Source: CAVQRC01 sp963715045
GTDB lineage: Bacteria; Planctomycetota; Planctomycetia; Pirellulales; Lacipirellulaceae
Reading direction: 5' to 3'
DNA: 64,000 nucleotides
NCBI GenBank assembly: GCA_963715045.1
Contig: CAVQRC010000009.1
Span: 1-64,000, forward strand
Made by a program: the position numbers and the translations under genes
The notes under the pieces: model-generated
The model's input: only the letters and a program-made list of their open reading frames with translations
Database searches by the model: none
Told to the model about the DNA's origin: nothing
Part shown: positions 1-10,293 of the stretch, one piece after another
How the letters are laid out: each line of letters opens with the position of its first letter
Position numbering within the stretch: the first letter of the stretch is position 1

Positions 1-1
1 G

Positions 2-1610
2 ATCGAAGACCTTGATCGAAATCGAAAGCTCCGTGCGATCAACGACGAGCAACTCGCTCGGCTGCGGCGGGCATGGCACAACTGACCCCGCCAACCGTGG
101 CGTGTCCCCCCGCCTCACGCCGCGGTCGCCAACGACCTCGACCTGCTCGGCCCGGCGTCCGTGTTTCAATTCGTCAATCAGGCCAATACTCCAATGGGTC
201 GCGAGATGCTCCGCGACTGGCTGCTCGACGGCTCTGCCGGAAGAGATTATCGCCCGCCAGGAAGCTGTTGCCGAGCTGGCCCCACTGCTCGACGAGATGC
301 AGGAACTCAATCTCCGCGGCCGGCAGCTATCGGGAAGCTTCGGCGGTCCGAGCCGGTTCGTGGCCTGGGCCGAACGCTCGCCGTGGCTCGCCCAACGACC
401 GTGGCTCCGGTACCTCAGTCGCGGGCTGCCGATCGTGATCGTACTCCTGGTGATCTTGACTGCGGTGGGAATCGTCCCGCTCGACATCGGCGCGGTTGGC
501 GTGATCACACTGCTTATTGGCAACCTGGCTCTGATCGTCGCCTGCACGGGCACGATCCACGACACGTTCGATCAAGTTTCTTCGCGCGATCAAGAGGTGC
601 GGCACTACCGGGCCCTCTTCGAATTGATGATCGCAATGCCGGCGACGTCGAATCGCTTGCAGGCGATTGAGCAGGATGCGAATCGGGAACACGGCGGCGC
701 CCTGGGATCCCTCAGCGATCTGCATCGCGTGATGACCCTCGCTGGCCTCCGTCATTCGGGGCTGCTCTACGTGCCGCTTTACATACCGCTGCAGTTTGTG
801 CTGCTGTGGGACTTCCACGTCCTCGCGGCGCTGGAACGGTGGCAGGCCAGAAACGGCCCGCGAGTTCGCAAATGGTTCGATGCCCTGGGACAGTTCGAAG
901 CCTTGGCGTCACTGGCATCCGTGCGTCGAGATCACCCCGCCTGGGCGTTCCCGGAAATCGATCCGAACGCCGACCGGCTTTCGGCCCGGGGTCTCGGCCA
1001 CCCGCTGCTGCCGGACGATTCGCGAATCACCAACGACGTAGACGTAGGGCCGGCCGGGACGTTGCTCCTCGTGACCGGGTCGAACATGTCCGGAAAAAGC
1101 ACTTTGCTGCGGGCGATCGGAGTCAATGTGGCCCTGGCCCAGGCGGGAGCTCCCGTGTGTGCCAGCCGATTCACGTTGCCCCCTTTGGCAGTCACTACGA
1201 GCATGCGGATCCGTGACTCGCTTGAAGAGGGAACGTCGTTCTACATGGCTGAGTTGAAACGGCTGAAACAGATCGTCGATCTCGCGCGCGAGTATGAGAA
1301 CCGCCCGGAGCGGCGACTGCTGTATCTGCTCGACGAGATCTTGCTCGGCACCAATTCCCGCGAGCGTCATATTGCCGTCATTCGTGTGCTCGCTCATCTT
1401 CTGGCCAGAGGCGCTATCGGTGCTGTCTCGACGCACGATCTGGAACTCGCCACCAGTCAGCCGCTGGCGGGGAACTGCGACACCGTACACTTCCGGGAAA
1501 CGATTACAGCAGGCCGGATGACTTTCGATTACCGCATGCGGAGCGGCATCGCCACGACGAGCAACGCCATCCGGCTGCTCGAACTGGTCGGCCTCGGCGA
1601 AGATGCATGA
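2..1610 (+). pseudogene. MutS-family ATPase with membrane segments, 5' partial and frameshifted
   Basis: The C-terminal two thirds is one clean frame carrying the MutS ATPase core: Walker A GSNMSGKST near 1078-1104 and Walker B LLYLLDEILLGTNS near 1318-1360. It is followed by a conserved serine/histidine stretch (STHDLELA). Upstream lie two hydrophobic segments (about 430-560), typical of the short planctomycete MutS-domain proteins that lack the mismatch-recognition domain. The family N-terminus is split. Positions 2-85 read LDRNRKLRAINDEQLARLRR, about 124-240 read VANDLDLLGPASVFQFVNQ in another frame, and the main frame resumes at PEEIIARQEAVAEL near 241. The gene therefore begins before the window and has at least two frame changes in 240 bases. 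Role: DNA-structure-dependent ATPase; a mismatch repair role is not established for this branch. The family call is firm; whether it is truly broken or mis-sequenced is open. Confidence 0.8.
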
Positions 1611-1653
1611 ACGGCTCTTCGCCGCGCTCACCGCGGCACCTGCTTGTTCCTGG

Positions 1654-3047
1654 CTACCTGTGTTCCGGTAACGCCGCATGCACCTCGCGTCGCCATTGGT
1701 TGAGCCTTGCCTGCAGCCTGGCCGCAATCTCGGGCTGTTCGCCAGCCAGGTTGTGGTTTTCCGACAAGTCACTCTGCAGGTCGTAAAGCTCCAACCGTGA
1801 GTCCTCGAAGTATTCCAACAGCTTGTAGCTCCCCGAGCGGATCGCGCTTACCGGTGTTGTCGTCGCATAGTAGTGCGGGTAATGGAAGAACAGATCCCGC
1901 TCTCCGCTGGCGACTTCTGGCGCACGAATCGAGCCGATCACATCGAGGCCATCCAGCACTTGACCGGCCGGCAGATTGAGCCCGACTCCTCTCAGCAGCG
2001 TTGGATACAGGTCGCACGTCGTTACCGGGTTGCGGCAGACACCACCGGCGGGGGCAACTCCCGGCCAGCGAACGATCCAGGGCACGCGAATCCCACCCTC
2101 GTAGAGCGAGCCCTTTCCCGATCGAAGTGGCCGATTGCTCGTCGTCGCCCGGCCCGGGTGGTGCTGGCCATCGTTGATGTAACCGCCGTTATCGGACAGA
2201 AACATGACAATCGTCTGTTCCGCAAGTCCGTGTTTGTCGAGGCGTGCCAGGACGCGGCCCACGTTCTCATCCAGGCTGTGGACCATCGCCGCGTAATCGG
2301 GATTGGTGTGCACCGCGTGCTCCTGAACCCGCGCCGCATACCGCTCGACCAGTTCCGGCTTCCCTTCGATCGGCGTGTGCACCGTGTAGTAACAGAGGCT
2401 CAGCAGAAATGGTTGCTCGAGGTTATCGTCGATGATCTCCAGTGCCTTGTCGGTCAAGCGATCGGTCAGATAGTCGCCTGGTTGGCCTGGTTCAAGACCT
2501 GGCACATACCGCCAGTCGCGAAAGTACTGGTCGCCCCGAAACGGATAAAAGAATGACTGCGGAGCTCCCCACAAGGTCCCACCGACGTTGACGTCGAAGC
2601 CGTGTGACTCGGGATAAGAGCCGCGCCGCCCAGGTGCCACTTGCCAATGTGGGCCGTGTAGTAGCCGTGGTCATGCAGGACTTCGGCGAGTGTGGTCTCG
2701 CCCAGCGGCAGATCGCTGAGCGTCAGCGGTTCGAGCAATTGCCGCGTGCCGCGGTCGCGGGATGCCTCCCGCCAGATCGTCATGTTCAACCGGGCCGGGT
2801 GTTCTCCGGTGAGGATCGACGCCCGCGTCGGCGTGCACACCGGCGCCGCCGCGTACGCATCTGTGAAGCGGACCCCTGCAGCGGCCAACCGATCGATGTG
2901 CGGCGTCTCATGGAGATCGCTGCCGTAACAGCCGAGGTCCCGCCAGCCGAGGTCATCGGCCACGATCAGGACGATATTGGGCTTCGTCACCGCACCGCTG
3001 GCGACACTGGTTGCTGCTGCCAATAAGCAGATAAGGAAAGGTCGCAT
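1654..3047 (-). pseudogene. Sulfatase (arylsulfatase family), one frameshift
   Basis: Exported sulfatase of the alkaline-phosphatase fold. The start at 3047 (ATG) gives a signal peptide MRPFLICLLAAATSVASG, followed by the metal-binding PNIVLIVADDLGWRDLG motif. The formylglycine signature CTPTRASILTG is present, with Cys in the C-x-P-x-R pattern. GKWHLGG follows, and after a frame change near 2612 the second half continues with FLSDNGG and YEGGIRVPWIVRWPG, ending in the usual SYKLLEYFEDSRLELYDL tail. The two halves match the family order exactly, so one indel explains the break. It would remove sulfate from an unknown polysaccharide in the periplasm after activation by a formylglycine-generating enzyme, which is not in this window. 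Combined length about 464 residues, normal for the family. Confidence 0.88.
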
Positions 3048-3259
3048 TCGGTTTCTCGCTGTCAGAGTCTGGTTGGCCGATGCGCACGTCATCATAGTTG
3101 TCACGGGGGATTCGCCCCAGCTATAATTCCGCGACTCTGGTCCGTGCCAGGCCCACCCACCACGTTCGCGAGATGCGCACCAGTCGTTCAAGAATTTCCC
3201 CTTGAAAAGCTTGAATAAATCGAAAATGTCGGTCCGCTCCCCAGCTCCAGAGTCCACCC

Positions 3260-3556
3260 GTGGTTTCACACTCGCTCGTGAATGTGAACCTCGAAATCAC
3301 GCCCGAGCCGTTTCTCGGCCCCGGCTATCACACGTGTCAAGGAAAGACGAGCCCCGAGGGGACGGCCACGCTGTTCTCCGAGAATACGCCGCTGCCGGGA
3401 GCCTACCTGGGACTGTATCGCATGCAGATCCTGCCGGCAGAGGGCGGCCAGAGTTTGCCGGCCAGGTTCAACTCCGAGTCGACCCTTGGGCTCGAGATCG
3501 CCGACGACCTGGCGGGCGTCGGACAACACGAGTTTTACTTGCGGTCCGCCGACTGA
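3260..3556 (+). CDS. Fragment of a small exported protein (carboxypeptidase-regulatory-like)
   Basis: A 98-residue reading with pattern GPGYHTCQGKTSPEGTA, LPGAYLGLYRMQI and PARFNSESTLGLEI. It resembles the C-terminal part of the small planctomycete lipoproteins that carry a beta-sandwich regulatory domain and often follow DUF1559 genes. No signal peptide or lipobox precedes it. The only start is a GTG at 3260, and an in-frame stop lies at 3212. It may be the remnant of a longer gene whose 5' half was lost when the neighbouring sulfatase was rearranged, or a frameshifted gene. Function unknown. Confidence 0.4.
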   Translation: MVSHSLVNVNLEITPEPFLGPGYHTCQGKTSPEGTATLFSENTPLPGAYLGLYRMQILPAEGGQSLPARFNSESTLGLEIADDLAGVGQHEFYLRSAD

Positions 3557-3586
3557 ACCGCGTTGCCCTCCGGGAGCACCAGTCAC

Positions 3587-5003
3587 ATGCATCATCCTCA
3601 GTTCAAACCAGAGTTGGGTTTCCGCGGTAAAACGAAGGCGTTCCATTCACCTGCACGTTCTTTGCGGAACGCTCTCGTTGCGATTCTGACAACGGTCCCA
3701 ATCTCTGGGTCCGCAGAGCAGAACAGCGAGGGTCTCGTTGATGATGCGAAGAAACTCCGGGTCATCGCCACCACCGACGGCGAAATCGACGACCGCTGTT
3801 CCATGGTCCGATTTCTCCTGTGTACCAATGAATGGGATGTGCAGGGGATCATTCATTCCAGTTCAAAGTTCCATTGGAAGGGCGACGAGTCGCACAAGAA
3901 GAAGGGATGGGAGCCGGAAGTCTGGCTCGACCGTCAGCTCGACGCTTATGAACAGGTCTACCCCAGCCTGATCAAGCACGATCCGGGGTTCCCTCCGCCC
4001 GATCTGCTTCGCTCGCGGGTGTATGTCGGAAACGTAGGTTACGAAGGCGACATCGAGAAGCCGACTCCCGGGTCGAACCGCATCGTCGAAGTGTTGCTAA
4101 AACCCGATGATTCGCCAGTGTGGCTGCAGGCTTGGGGTGGCGCGAATACCATCGCCCGCGCGCTCAAGACCATCAAGGAGCGAGCATCCCGACAGGGTTG
4201 CCGAGGTCACGCGAAAGACACGGCTGTTCCTGATTGCCGAGCAGGACAATACGCTGGCCACTTACATCCGTCCTGAATGGCCCGGACTCCAGGTCTTGTT
4301 GAGCGATTGGCCATCCTTCGAGGCCATTGCCTACCCTTGGAAAAAGATCATGTCCGAGGACCTCCGAGCATACTTTAATCGACCGTGGATGGAGGCGAAC
4401 GTCCTGAAGGGTCATGGGCCCTTGGGGGAAATGTACGAAGCAAAGAAGGGCCAGTTCCGATCCGAGGGTGATTCGCCCGCTTTTCTGCATGTCATCAACA
4501 ACGGGCTACGGAGTGACGAAGACCCTGCCTACGGAGGTTGGGGCGGTCGATTTGCCCCTTGGAAAGAAACCTGGAAGTCGGTCGACGAACGAGGCGCTGC
4601 GCCCCATAGCATCCTGCGTTGGGCCAAGGATTTCCAAAACGATTGGGCGGCACGCCTGGACTGGTGCGTGAAGGACTTCGCGGAAGCCAATCATCCACCG
4701 CAGGTGAAAGTGTCGAGCGATCTTCGCGTCACGGCGAAACCCGGGGATAAGATCTCGTTGGACGCATCCCAATCGAGCGACCCCGACGGTGACAATCTCC
4801 GGTTCAGGTGGTGGGTGTACACCGAAGCGGGAACCTACCGCGGGCCGATCGAGATCGAGCAGGCGGATCGACCTCAGGTGTCGCTTTCTATCCCCCCCGT
4901 GGCTGCGAGTGGCGAGACGCTGCACGTGATCTGCTCGGTGAGCGATGAGGGAAATCCGCCGCTCACCCGATACCAGCGGATCGTCATTGAGATGAAGGAT
5001 TGA
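3587..5003 (+). pseudogene. DUF1593 (nucleoside-hydrolase-like, cellulose-binding Sde182 type) protein, one frameshift
   Basis: The N-terminal half has a signal-like segment and then the DUF1593 opening LRVIATTDGEIDDRCSMVRF, which places aspartates where nucleoside-hydrolase folds bind calcium. It continues through WDVQGIIHSSSKFHW and WLQAWGGANTIARALKTIKE. A single extra base near 4181 moves the frame; EHPDRVAEVTRKTRLFLIAE then continues the domain. The C-terminal part (about residues 370-470) is the Ig/PKD-like module usual for this family, with SSDPDGDNLRFRWWVY. Start chosen at the ATG at 3587. Probable role: exported glycoside- or nucleoside-binding protein of polysaccharide metabolism; the substrate is not known. 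Nothing else in the gene looks damaged. Confidence 0.82.
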
Positions 5004-5267
5004 GTACGAAGTCCCACTTTCACTGAGTTTCAGTCAATCGCGCGAAATGTTCTCCAGCGCGATCAATTCCTCGCCAACGGCCCCGGTGATCACGTGCGGG
5101 CAACGCGGTTTTGGGCCGGTTCTCGCGCCCGGATGACCGCCGGCCTGGCGGTTTATCCTTTGGCCCACTCCGTCGTCAGTCCGACAACCGGTCCGCGGTG
5201 TCGTTGCCGGCACGGAATTTGCGACCGCGTAACGGGGCATCAAGTGCAACCGACGGAAACATCTCCC
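5004..5267. other. Intergenic, no gene recognised
   Basis: A 264-base gap between the DUF1593 gene and the BON gene. Open readings here have no family resemblance. It probably holds the promoter of the BON gene, but I see no convincing -35/-10 pair. Confidence 0.4.
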
Positions 5268-6801
5268 ATGTCTGATTCAATGACGTATCAACGATCTGCG
5301 GTCGCGATAATCCTGAGTGTGGTGATCTCATCGCCGGCAATTTCCTTCGCTCAGAATGCTCAACCGTCTGATGCAGATAGCGTCGAGTTGAAGCAGCAGG
5401 TTGCCGTGCTGACCGATGAGACGATCAAGCTGGCCATTGAGAAGGAAGTGCTCGCTTCGCAAGCGATCGACGGCCCGTCCGTAGTCGTCGATGTCGAACA
5501 GGGGATCGTTACGCTTTCGGGATGCGTCGAACACCTGCTTGCCGAAGACGTCGCAATCTCGATTGCGCAGCGAATTCGTGGCGTCGTATCCGTCGTGGAC
5601 TTGATCGAGGTCGTCACACAGCGGCGACCTGATGCGGACTTGAAAAAGGATATCGAGGCGGCGCTCGCTGCCGACGCCGCCACGAGAGAGTTGCACCCCA
5701 CGGTTGCCGTTGAGGACGGGATAGTAACGCTGGGCGGTACCGTGGCGACCTATGGGGAAAAGAAGCTTGTCGAGCAAGTTGCGGCGAGCGTCGCGGGAGT
5801 GATCGAGATACGGAACGAAGTGTTAGACGCACATAGCAAGGGAGTGTCCGATGAAGAACTGCGGCAAGAGATCAGTGAACTGTACAAGTACACGATTCTG
5901 TTGGACGACGCGAAGATTCAGGTCGATGTGAAGGACGGGCATGTGGTGCTTAACGGTGTCGTGTCGACGGTATACCAGCGCACCCAGGCGGACCTTCTGG
6001 CGTATCGCGCTGGGGCAAAGTCGGTTGATTCACGCGGGATTCGCATCAGCGGACTGCACAGCGACCGCATGCTCCGTGAGGAGCGTTACGAACATGCTAC
6101 GGACGCGGAAATTCGCGAAGCCGTACTACGGGCATGGAAGCACGATCCCGGTCTGGTCAGCGAGACGCCGGAAATCGAGGTTCTCCATGGGAAAGTGACC
6201 CTGACGGGAGATGTTGGCGACTTGCCCGCCAAGCTATCCGCCGAGCGGATTGCAAGGTACACGATCGGGGTCCGCCAGATCCAGAACGATCTCCAAGTCA
6301 AGTGGCCTGAAGCAAGTCCCAGCGACGATGCCATCGCCGTCAGTGTTCAAGAAGCAATTCGTCGTGATCCGTATGTCGATCCCGAGAACATTCGCGTGAC
6401 TTCCGAAGACGCCCATGTGGGACTCTACGGAGTAGTCGAGAACGATTTCCAGAAGGAGCATGCACGGTGGACAGCGAGTCGCCAAATCGGTGTGGTGCAC
6501 GTCGATTGTGCCCTCAGTGTGAGGGCGAAGTGGGTCGAAAAGAGCGACGAAGCCATTGCTGCCGACTTACAGGAGCGTTTGGCGACGACCTTTATCGATG
6601 AGGAAAACCGCGTCTCGGCCAGGGTCGAAGACGGAGTGGCCCTGCTGGAAGGCACGGTCGACTCGTGGTTCATGTGGCAGACGGCCTTGGACCAGGCGTT
6701 GGCCGCCGGCGCTGCGTGAGCCTCACATGATGATTGAAGTCCGCTATGGGGAAGCTGCTGCGACGCCCTACTACGGAACCCAGTACTACATCCCGCGTTG
6801 A
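5268..6801 (+). pseudogene. Periplasmic multi-BON-domain protein, frameshift at the 3' end
   Basis: ATG at 5268 begins a signal peptide (AVAIILSVVISSPAISFAQ). The protein then has about six BON domains in a row, each with the pattern of an amphipathic helix, VxVxxGxVTLxG and a turn ending in IxNDL/V. The clearest are at VVVDVEQGIVTLSGCV, VAVEDGIVTLGGTV and IEVLHGKVTLTGDV. BON domains bind phospholipid or other surfaces and occur in OsmY-type stress proteins. The main frame stops at 6719 after LDQALAAGAA, but the +1 frame continues at once with PHMMIEVRYG and ends GTQYYIPR at 6801. That is the usual tail of planctomycete BON proteins, so the true end is probably 6801. Inferred role: envelope stress or surface adhesion. 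Confidence 0.85.
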
Positions 6802-6836
6802 GAGTCCGCAAACTACGCGACCCTGGAGTTGATATT

Positions 6837-6938
6837 GTGGATGTTGAAATCAGCGAAGTAGAACGCGATGTCTTGCTCGAAGTGCTGGAAATGCGTCGAG
6901 AGGAGCTCTACAGCGAGGTCCGGCGAAGCATGGATCAT
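6837..6938 (+). pseudogene. N-terminal piece of a small helical planctomycete protein
   Basis: From the GTG at 6837 the reading VEISEVERDVLLEVLEMRRE, then LYSEVRRSMDHDYK, matches the start of a widespread short helical protein that normally continues with a second helix of the form KERLKxREELLxxL. Here the frame runs instead through the neighbouring LapA-like gene in the wrong frame, so the second helix is missing. This could be a deletion that fused the two genes or an assembly join. Confidence 0.35.
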
Positions 6939-7128
6939 GACTACAAGTGCCATACTTGCCCTTCTGGTATTGATAATCGCTCTGCAAAACACGGTGAATG
7001 TGGACACAAAGCTGTTGTTTGCAACCGTCTCCATGCCCCGCGCGACTCTGCTGTTCGTGATGCTGTCGCTCGGGTTTGTCGTCGGCTGGCTGTCCGGCGC
7101 AAGATACGCAACCAAGAAGAACCTCTGA
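6937..7128 (+). CDS. LapA-like (DUF1049) small membrane protein
   Basis: A 63-residue protein from the ATG at 6937. It has one membrane segment (AILALLVLIIALQNT), a short polar loop containing the family-typical VDTKLLFATVSMPRA, a second membrane segment (LLFVMLSLGFVVGWLSG) and a short basic tail. The layout matches lipopolysaccharide assembly protein A domain proteins, inner-membrane proteins linked to envelope assembly. The start lies inside the broken small gene upstream, so its own ribosome site may have been affected. Confidence 0.72.
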   Translation: MTTSAILALLVLIIALQNTVNVDTKLLFATVSMPRATLLFVMLSLGFVVGWLSGARYATKKNL

Positions 7129-7199
7129 AAATCAAACCATGGGGCTCGTGAACCCCTGATCTCTACATGTTCTCGCGCTTCTTGTGAATGGCGGTCGAG

Positions 7200-7273
7200 T
7201 ACACCCGGAGGGATTCGAACCCCCAACCCTCGGTTCCGAAGACCGATGCTCTATCCAGTTGAGCTACGGGTGC
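7200..7273 (-). tRNA. tRNA-Arg (anticodon UCG)
   Basis: On the minus strand the sequence folds as a complete cloverleaf. A 7-bp acceptor stem (first pair G-U) is followed by a D arm with AGCTCAACTGGATAGAGC, an anticodon arm TCGGT-CTTCGGA-ACCGA giving anticodon TCG (reads CGA), and a T arm with GGGGGTTCGAATCCCTC. The discriminator base is A at 7200. CCA is not encoded. It sits alone between the LapA-like gene and the broken heme gene. Confidence 0.95.
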
Positions 7274-7498
7274 AGTGCGGTGTTCTGAAAACAGCCCAGC
7301 GACCATCGCCCTCGTGCGGCGACACCTCGCAGACTCCAGAGTCTACCGAAAACAGGGGCGACAATCCAAGCCCGCCAGATCCTGCCCAGGTTTTCCCTCT
7401 TCCCAGGCCAAGGCGGGGACGTCGCTGTGGGAGCGAAGCGGTTGTAAAATTGCACGCGCTGTCGAACTGAGAGAATCTACCGCAGCCGCCGGTGTTCG

Positions 7499-7518
7499 AG
7501 CCGGTTTTAGAACCGGCT
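7499..7518. repeat. Short perfect hairpin AGCCGGTT/AACCGGCT
   Basis: An 8-bp perfect inverted repeat with a 4-base loop in the 297-base gap before the heme gene. There is no T-run, so it is not a clear terminator. The rest of the gap holds no recognisable gene. Confidence 0.35.
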
Positions 7519-7570
7519 TCAGCGACCGAGTTTCCCGGCCGTGGGAAACATCCCTTGAGACGATCCCTGC

Positions 7571-8956
7571 ATGAGTTTTTTCCTCCGAATCTCGCGGCCG
7601 AGGCGGAACATGCTCCGTGTTTGGGGCGTGCTCGCCGCGACATTCCTCGCCTGGGTTGGGTTCCCCCGCGACGTGCCGGCGGCTGAATCGCCGCAGTGGA
7701 TCTGGAGCGACCGCGAGGCCAGGCAGTTCGACGCCCAGGACGCGATTGAGCTGCCGACTGTGCCGCAACGAGCCCGCTTGAAGTCCGCCGTCGATTTCTG
7801 CACCGCCACCGTGTGGTTGAACGAGCAAGTCGCCTGCGAGCGTCACGAGTCGGAACGGATTGAATCCGTCGACGTGACACGGCTGTTGAAACAGGGCCGA
7901 AATCAACTCCGCTTGTCGACAGAAAGTACCGGCGGTCCCGCCGCGATCGCGTACGAGCTGGTGATCGAGCAGGAAGACGGAACTACCACCACGATCCGGT
8001 CCTCGGCGGACCCCGCCGCGGATTCACGGTCCGAAAGGACGGAGCGTCGGCAGTTCGGTTCGGTGTCCGACGAACCGTGGTGGGACATTAGACATCGACC
8101 GAACATCAACGTGTTCGACGAGTACAACCAGTGGGCAGAAGCGAAGTCTGGCTCAGCCGAGGATGAGGCGGCCGCCTTTCAAATCGCCGATGGCTTTGAA
8201 ATCGAACTCGTATGCACCGCCGAATCGGGGCAAGGTTCATGGGTGAGCATGGCGGTTGACGATCATGATCGGGTCTTGCTCGGCCGAGAAGACGCGGGCA
8301 TTCTACGGCTGACGTTCGCAGCGGACGGTAAGCATCAGCCCCACATCGAGGAGCTTAATGCCACGCTCGAGGTTATCCAGGGTCTGCTGCTTACCGCGGA
8401 GGGGCTGATCGCCAGTGCCAATCGCTCCGCCGGCCTGTATCGCCTGAATTCGAGTTGAGCCGATGGCCTGTTCGACAAGGCGATCGACCACGTTCCGTCG
8501 GCACGGCAAACCAGATACCGCGCGTGGTTTGCCTCGAGCTCGGCTGACGAAGATGCTCCGATCGCATCGCGTCCGTTAATCAACCGCTGGACGGTACCCG
8601 AGATCATGAGCCAACTCCCCGACACGCTGCATTCCGCGAACATCGACCGCGGGGCGCGAGTATTCGAGATTGCAACGTGCAGTCGCTGCCATCGGTTCGG
8701 TACCACCGGTCGACCATTCGGACCCGATTTGACGACCGTGGCGTCGCGGTTCAGCCGCCGTCACGTTGTGGAGCAGATCGTCGAGCCATCGCGGACGATT
8801 GCCACGCAGTACCGAAATTACGCGGTTGTCCTGACCGGTGGTAAAGTCCTTACGGGGCAAATCACGTACAACGGCTTTCGCAAATCGATCTTGCGAATAG
8901 CGACTGATCCGACGGCATTGGATCGGTCTACAGAGATCAGAACGTCTCGTCGATGA
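7571..8956 (+). pseudogene. PVC-type heme-binding dehydrogenase with a large internal deletion
   Basis: The first 295 codons encode a signal peptide, a beta-sandwich stretch (WIWSDREARQF) and the first blades of a membrane-bound dehydrogenase propeller: FEIELVCTAESGQGSWVSMA and DRVLLGREDAGILRLTF. They stop at 8458. Directly after the stop, in another frame, comes the C-terminal part: LFDKAIDHVPSARQTRYRAW, then the c-type heme site CSRCHRFG and the tail VEQIVEPSRTIATQYRNY. In full-length relatives several hundred residues of propeller and HEAT repeats lie between these pieces; here they are absent. This is therefore a real internal deletion (or an assembly collapse), not just an indel. The 3' end runs into the convergent DUF1559 gene by 20 bases. 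Probably non-functional. Confidence 0.8.
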
Positions 8957-10010
8957 CCAGCCCGTCGTCGCGGATTCCAAGCCGCTGGTAGATGCCGACA
9001 TCATTGAGGTCAGCGTTATAAGCCCGGGTGTCGTTGGCCCCATTGTTGAAGTCGATGTCTTCGCCGACGAACCGCACCGACGCGTCGCACATGGCGAAGT
9101 ATCCACCTCCCTGGTGGGCGCTGCTGAATCCTTCGGTACACGTGTTGTGGGCGCCTGTCGTGGGGTGATTGAATTTCAGACTGATGCGGGCGAGCACGAA
9201 GTACGTTCCGAACATGTCCGGTCCCGGTGGATTGCGGCAACCGATCCAGGTCCCCGCCTTGCAGCGGCTGTCACGTTCGCCAAGCAGAAACGTGGTCGAA
9301 CTGCCGTCGGTAATCTGTCGAAACGAGACGCTGCTGTCGCCGTGAAAGGCTCCCCGCGACGAACAATAACGGATGTCGAGATTTTCCGGACAGTCGGTGT
9401 CGATGAATCCTTTGGATCCCATATAGTTAGAGATGGAGGGCTCGAAGTCTGCGGGAGTATTGTTGCCGCGAAAGTGCCGATCTCCGCTCCCGACGTACGG
9501 CAGCAGGTCGGGTGCGTCGTCGGTCGGGCAACGAAATATGTTGACGGGCGTCTGGACTTTGGCGATTTCCGGTGACGCGAGGTCGCCACCGGCGGCGATG
9601 AACAGATCCATCAATCGCCGCTTGGAAACGCCCAGGGCATCGTGCAACGGCTGCTCCTCGAGGTAGGGGAGAACCATCGTCGTCCAACCCCAGGATTCAT
9701 CCATCCAGGCCTGGCGGATGAACCCGGAGGGAAACGACTCGAACGCCGAATGATAGTTGTGGAGGGCGAGCGCCAGGTTCTTGATGCGATTCTGGCATTG
9801 CGAGCGGCGGGCGGCCTCGCGGGCGGACTGCACGGCAGGAAGCAGCAGGGCCACGAGGATGCCGATGATTGCAATCACGACGAGCAATTCAACCAGCGTG
9901 AAACCCCGTCGGGCAGGGGAGCACCAGGCCTGATGTTGCGCGGTCAGGTAACGCCGCCTGCGACCCCGTTTAGGAGATTTCACTTGACGACGACCACGTT
10001 GAACCATCAA
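8937..10010 (-). CDS. DUF1559 prepilin-like protein
   Basis: Intact 357-residue protein. After a basic leader comes the type II/IV prepilin cleavage motif GFTLVELLVVIAIIGILV with the key Gly-Phe junction and Glu at +5. It is followed by the family hallmark LLPAVQSAREAARRSQCQN, then NLALALHNYHSAFESFPSG, and the C-terminal SSAHQGGGYFAMCDASVRFV motif that identifies DUF1559. Such proteins are processed by prepilin peptidase and are probably pseudopilin-like surface or secretion components; their exact job is unknown. The start used (10010) gives a long leader of about 34 residues before the cleavage site. The ATG one codon downstream is equally possible. Confidence 0.92.
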   Translation of the reverse strand: MMVQRGRRQVKSPKRGRRRRYLTAQHQAWCSPARRGFTLVELLVVIAIIGILVALLLPAVQSAREAARRSQCQNRIKNLALALHNYHSAFESFPSGFIRQAWMDESWGWTTMVLPYLEEQPLHDALGVSKRRLMDLFIAAGGDLASPEIAKVQTPVNIFRCPTDDAPDLLPYVGSGDRHFRGNNTPADFEPSISNYMGSKGFIDTDCPENLDIRYCSSRGAFHGDSSVSFRQITDGSSTTFLLGERDSRCKAGTWIGCRNPPGPDMFGTYFVLARISLKFNHPTTGAHNTCTEGFSSAHQGGGYFAMCDASVRFVGEDIDFNNGANDTRAYNADLNDVGIYQRLGIRDDGLVIDETF

Positions 10011-10293
10011 CTCTTCTCCCTAATGCTGCGACCAGGCGAGCCGGTCGGAGCGTGTTTCGCGACCAACAGCAGGCGGTGTCTTGTGCGATTCAGCGAATCA
10101 CTTTCGGATCCAGGATTTCGAACTTGCCGGGCTGGATAATTGGGTTCTGATGCCAGATGGGAAGATAGCACCGAAACGACGCCCGCCCAACCCTTTTTCA
10201 CTTCTCTTAGAAAGCCATTCTGTGCATACCCTCAAAGCGAGTAACGCCGGCGACGTGTTTCCTGTCAACTGGGATACCAGCAGGGGTCGGCTC

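Noticed and set aside
7499..7518. Terminator for the tRNA or upstream gene
   Set aside because: The hairpin has no T-run and lies on the wrong side of the minus-strand tRNA.
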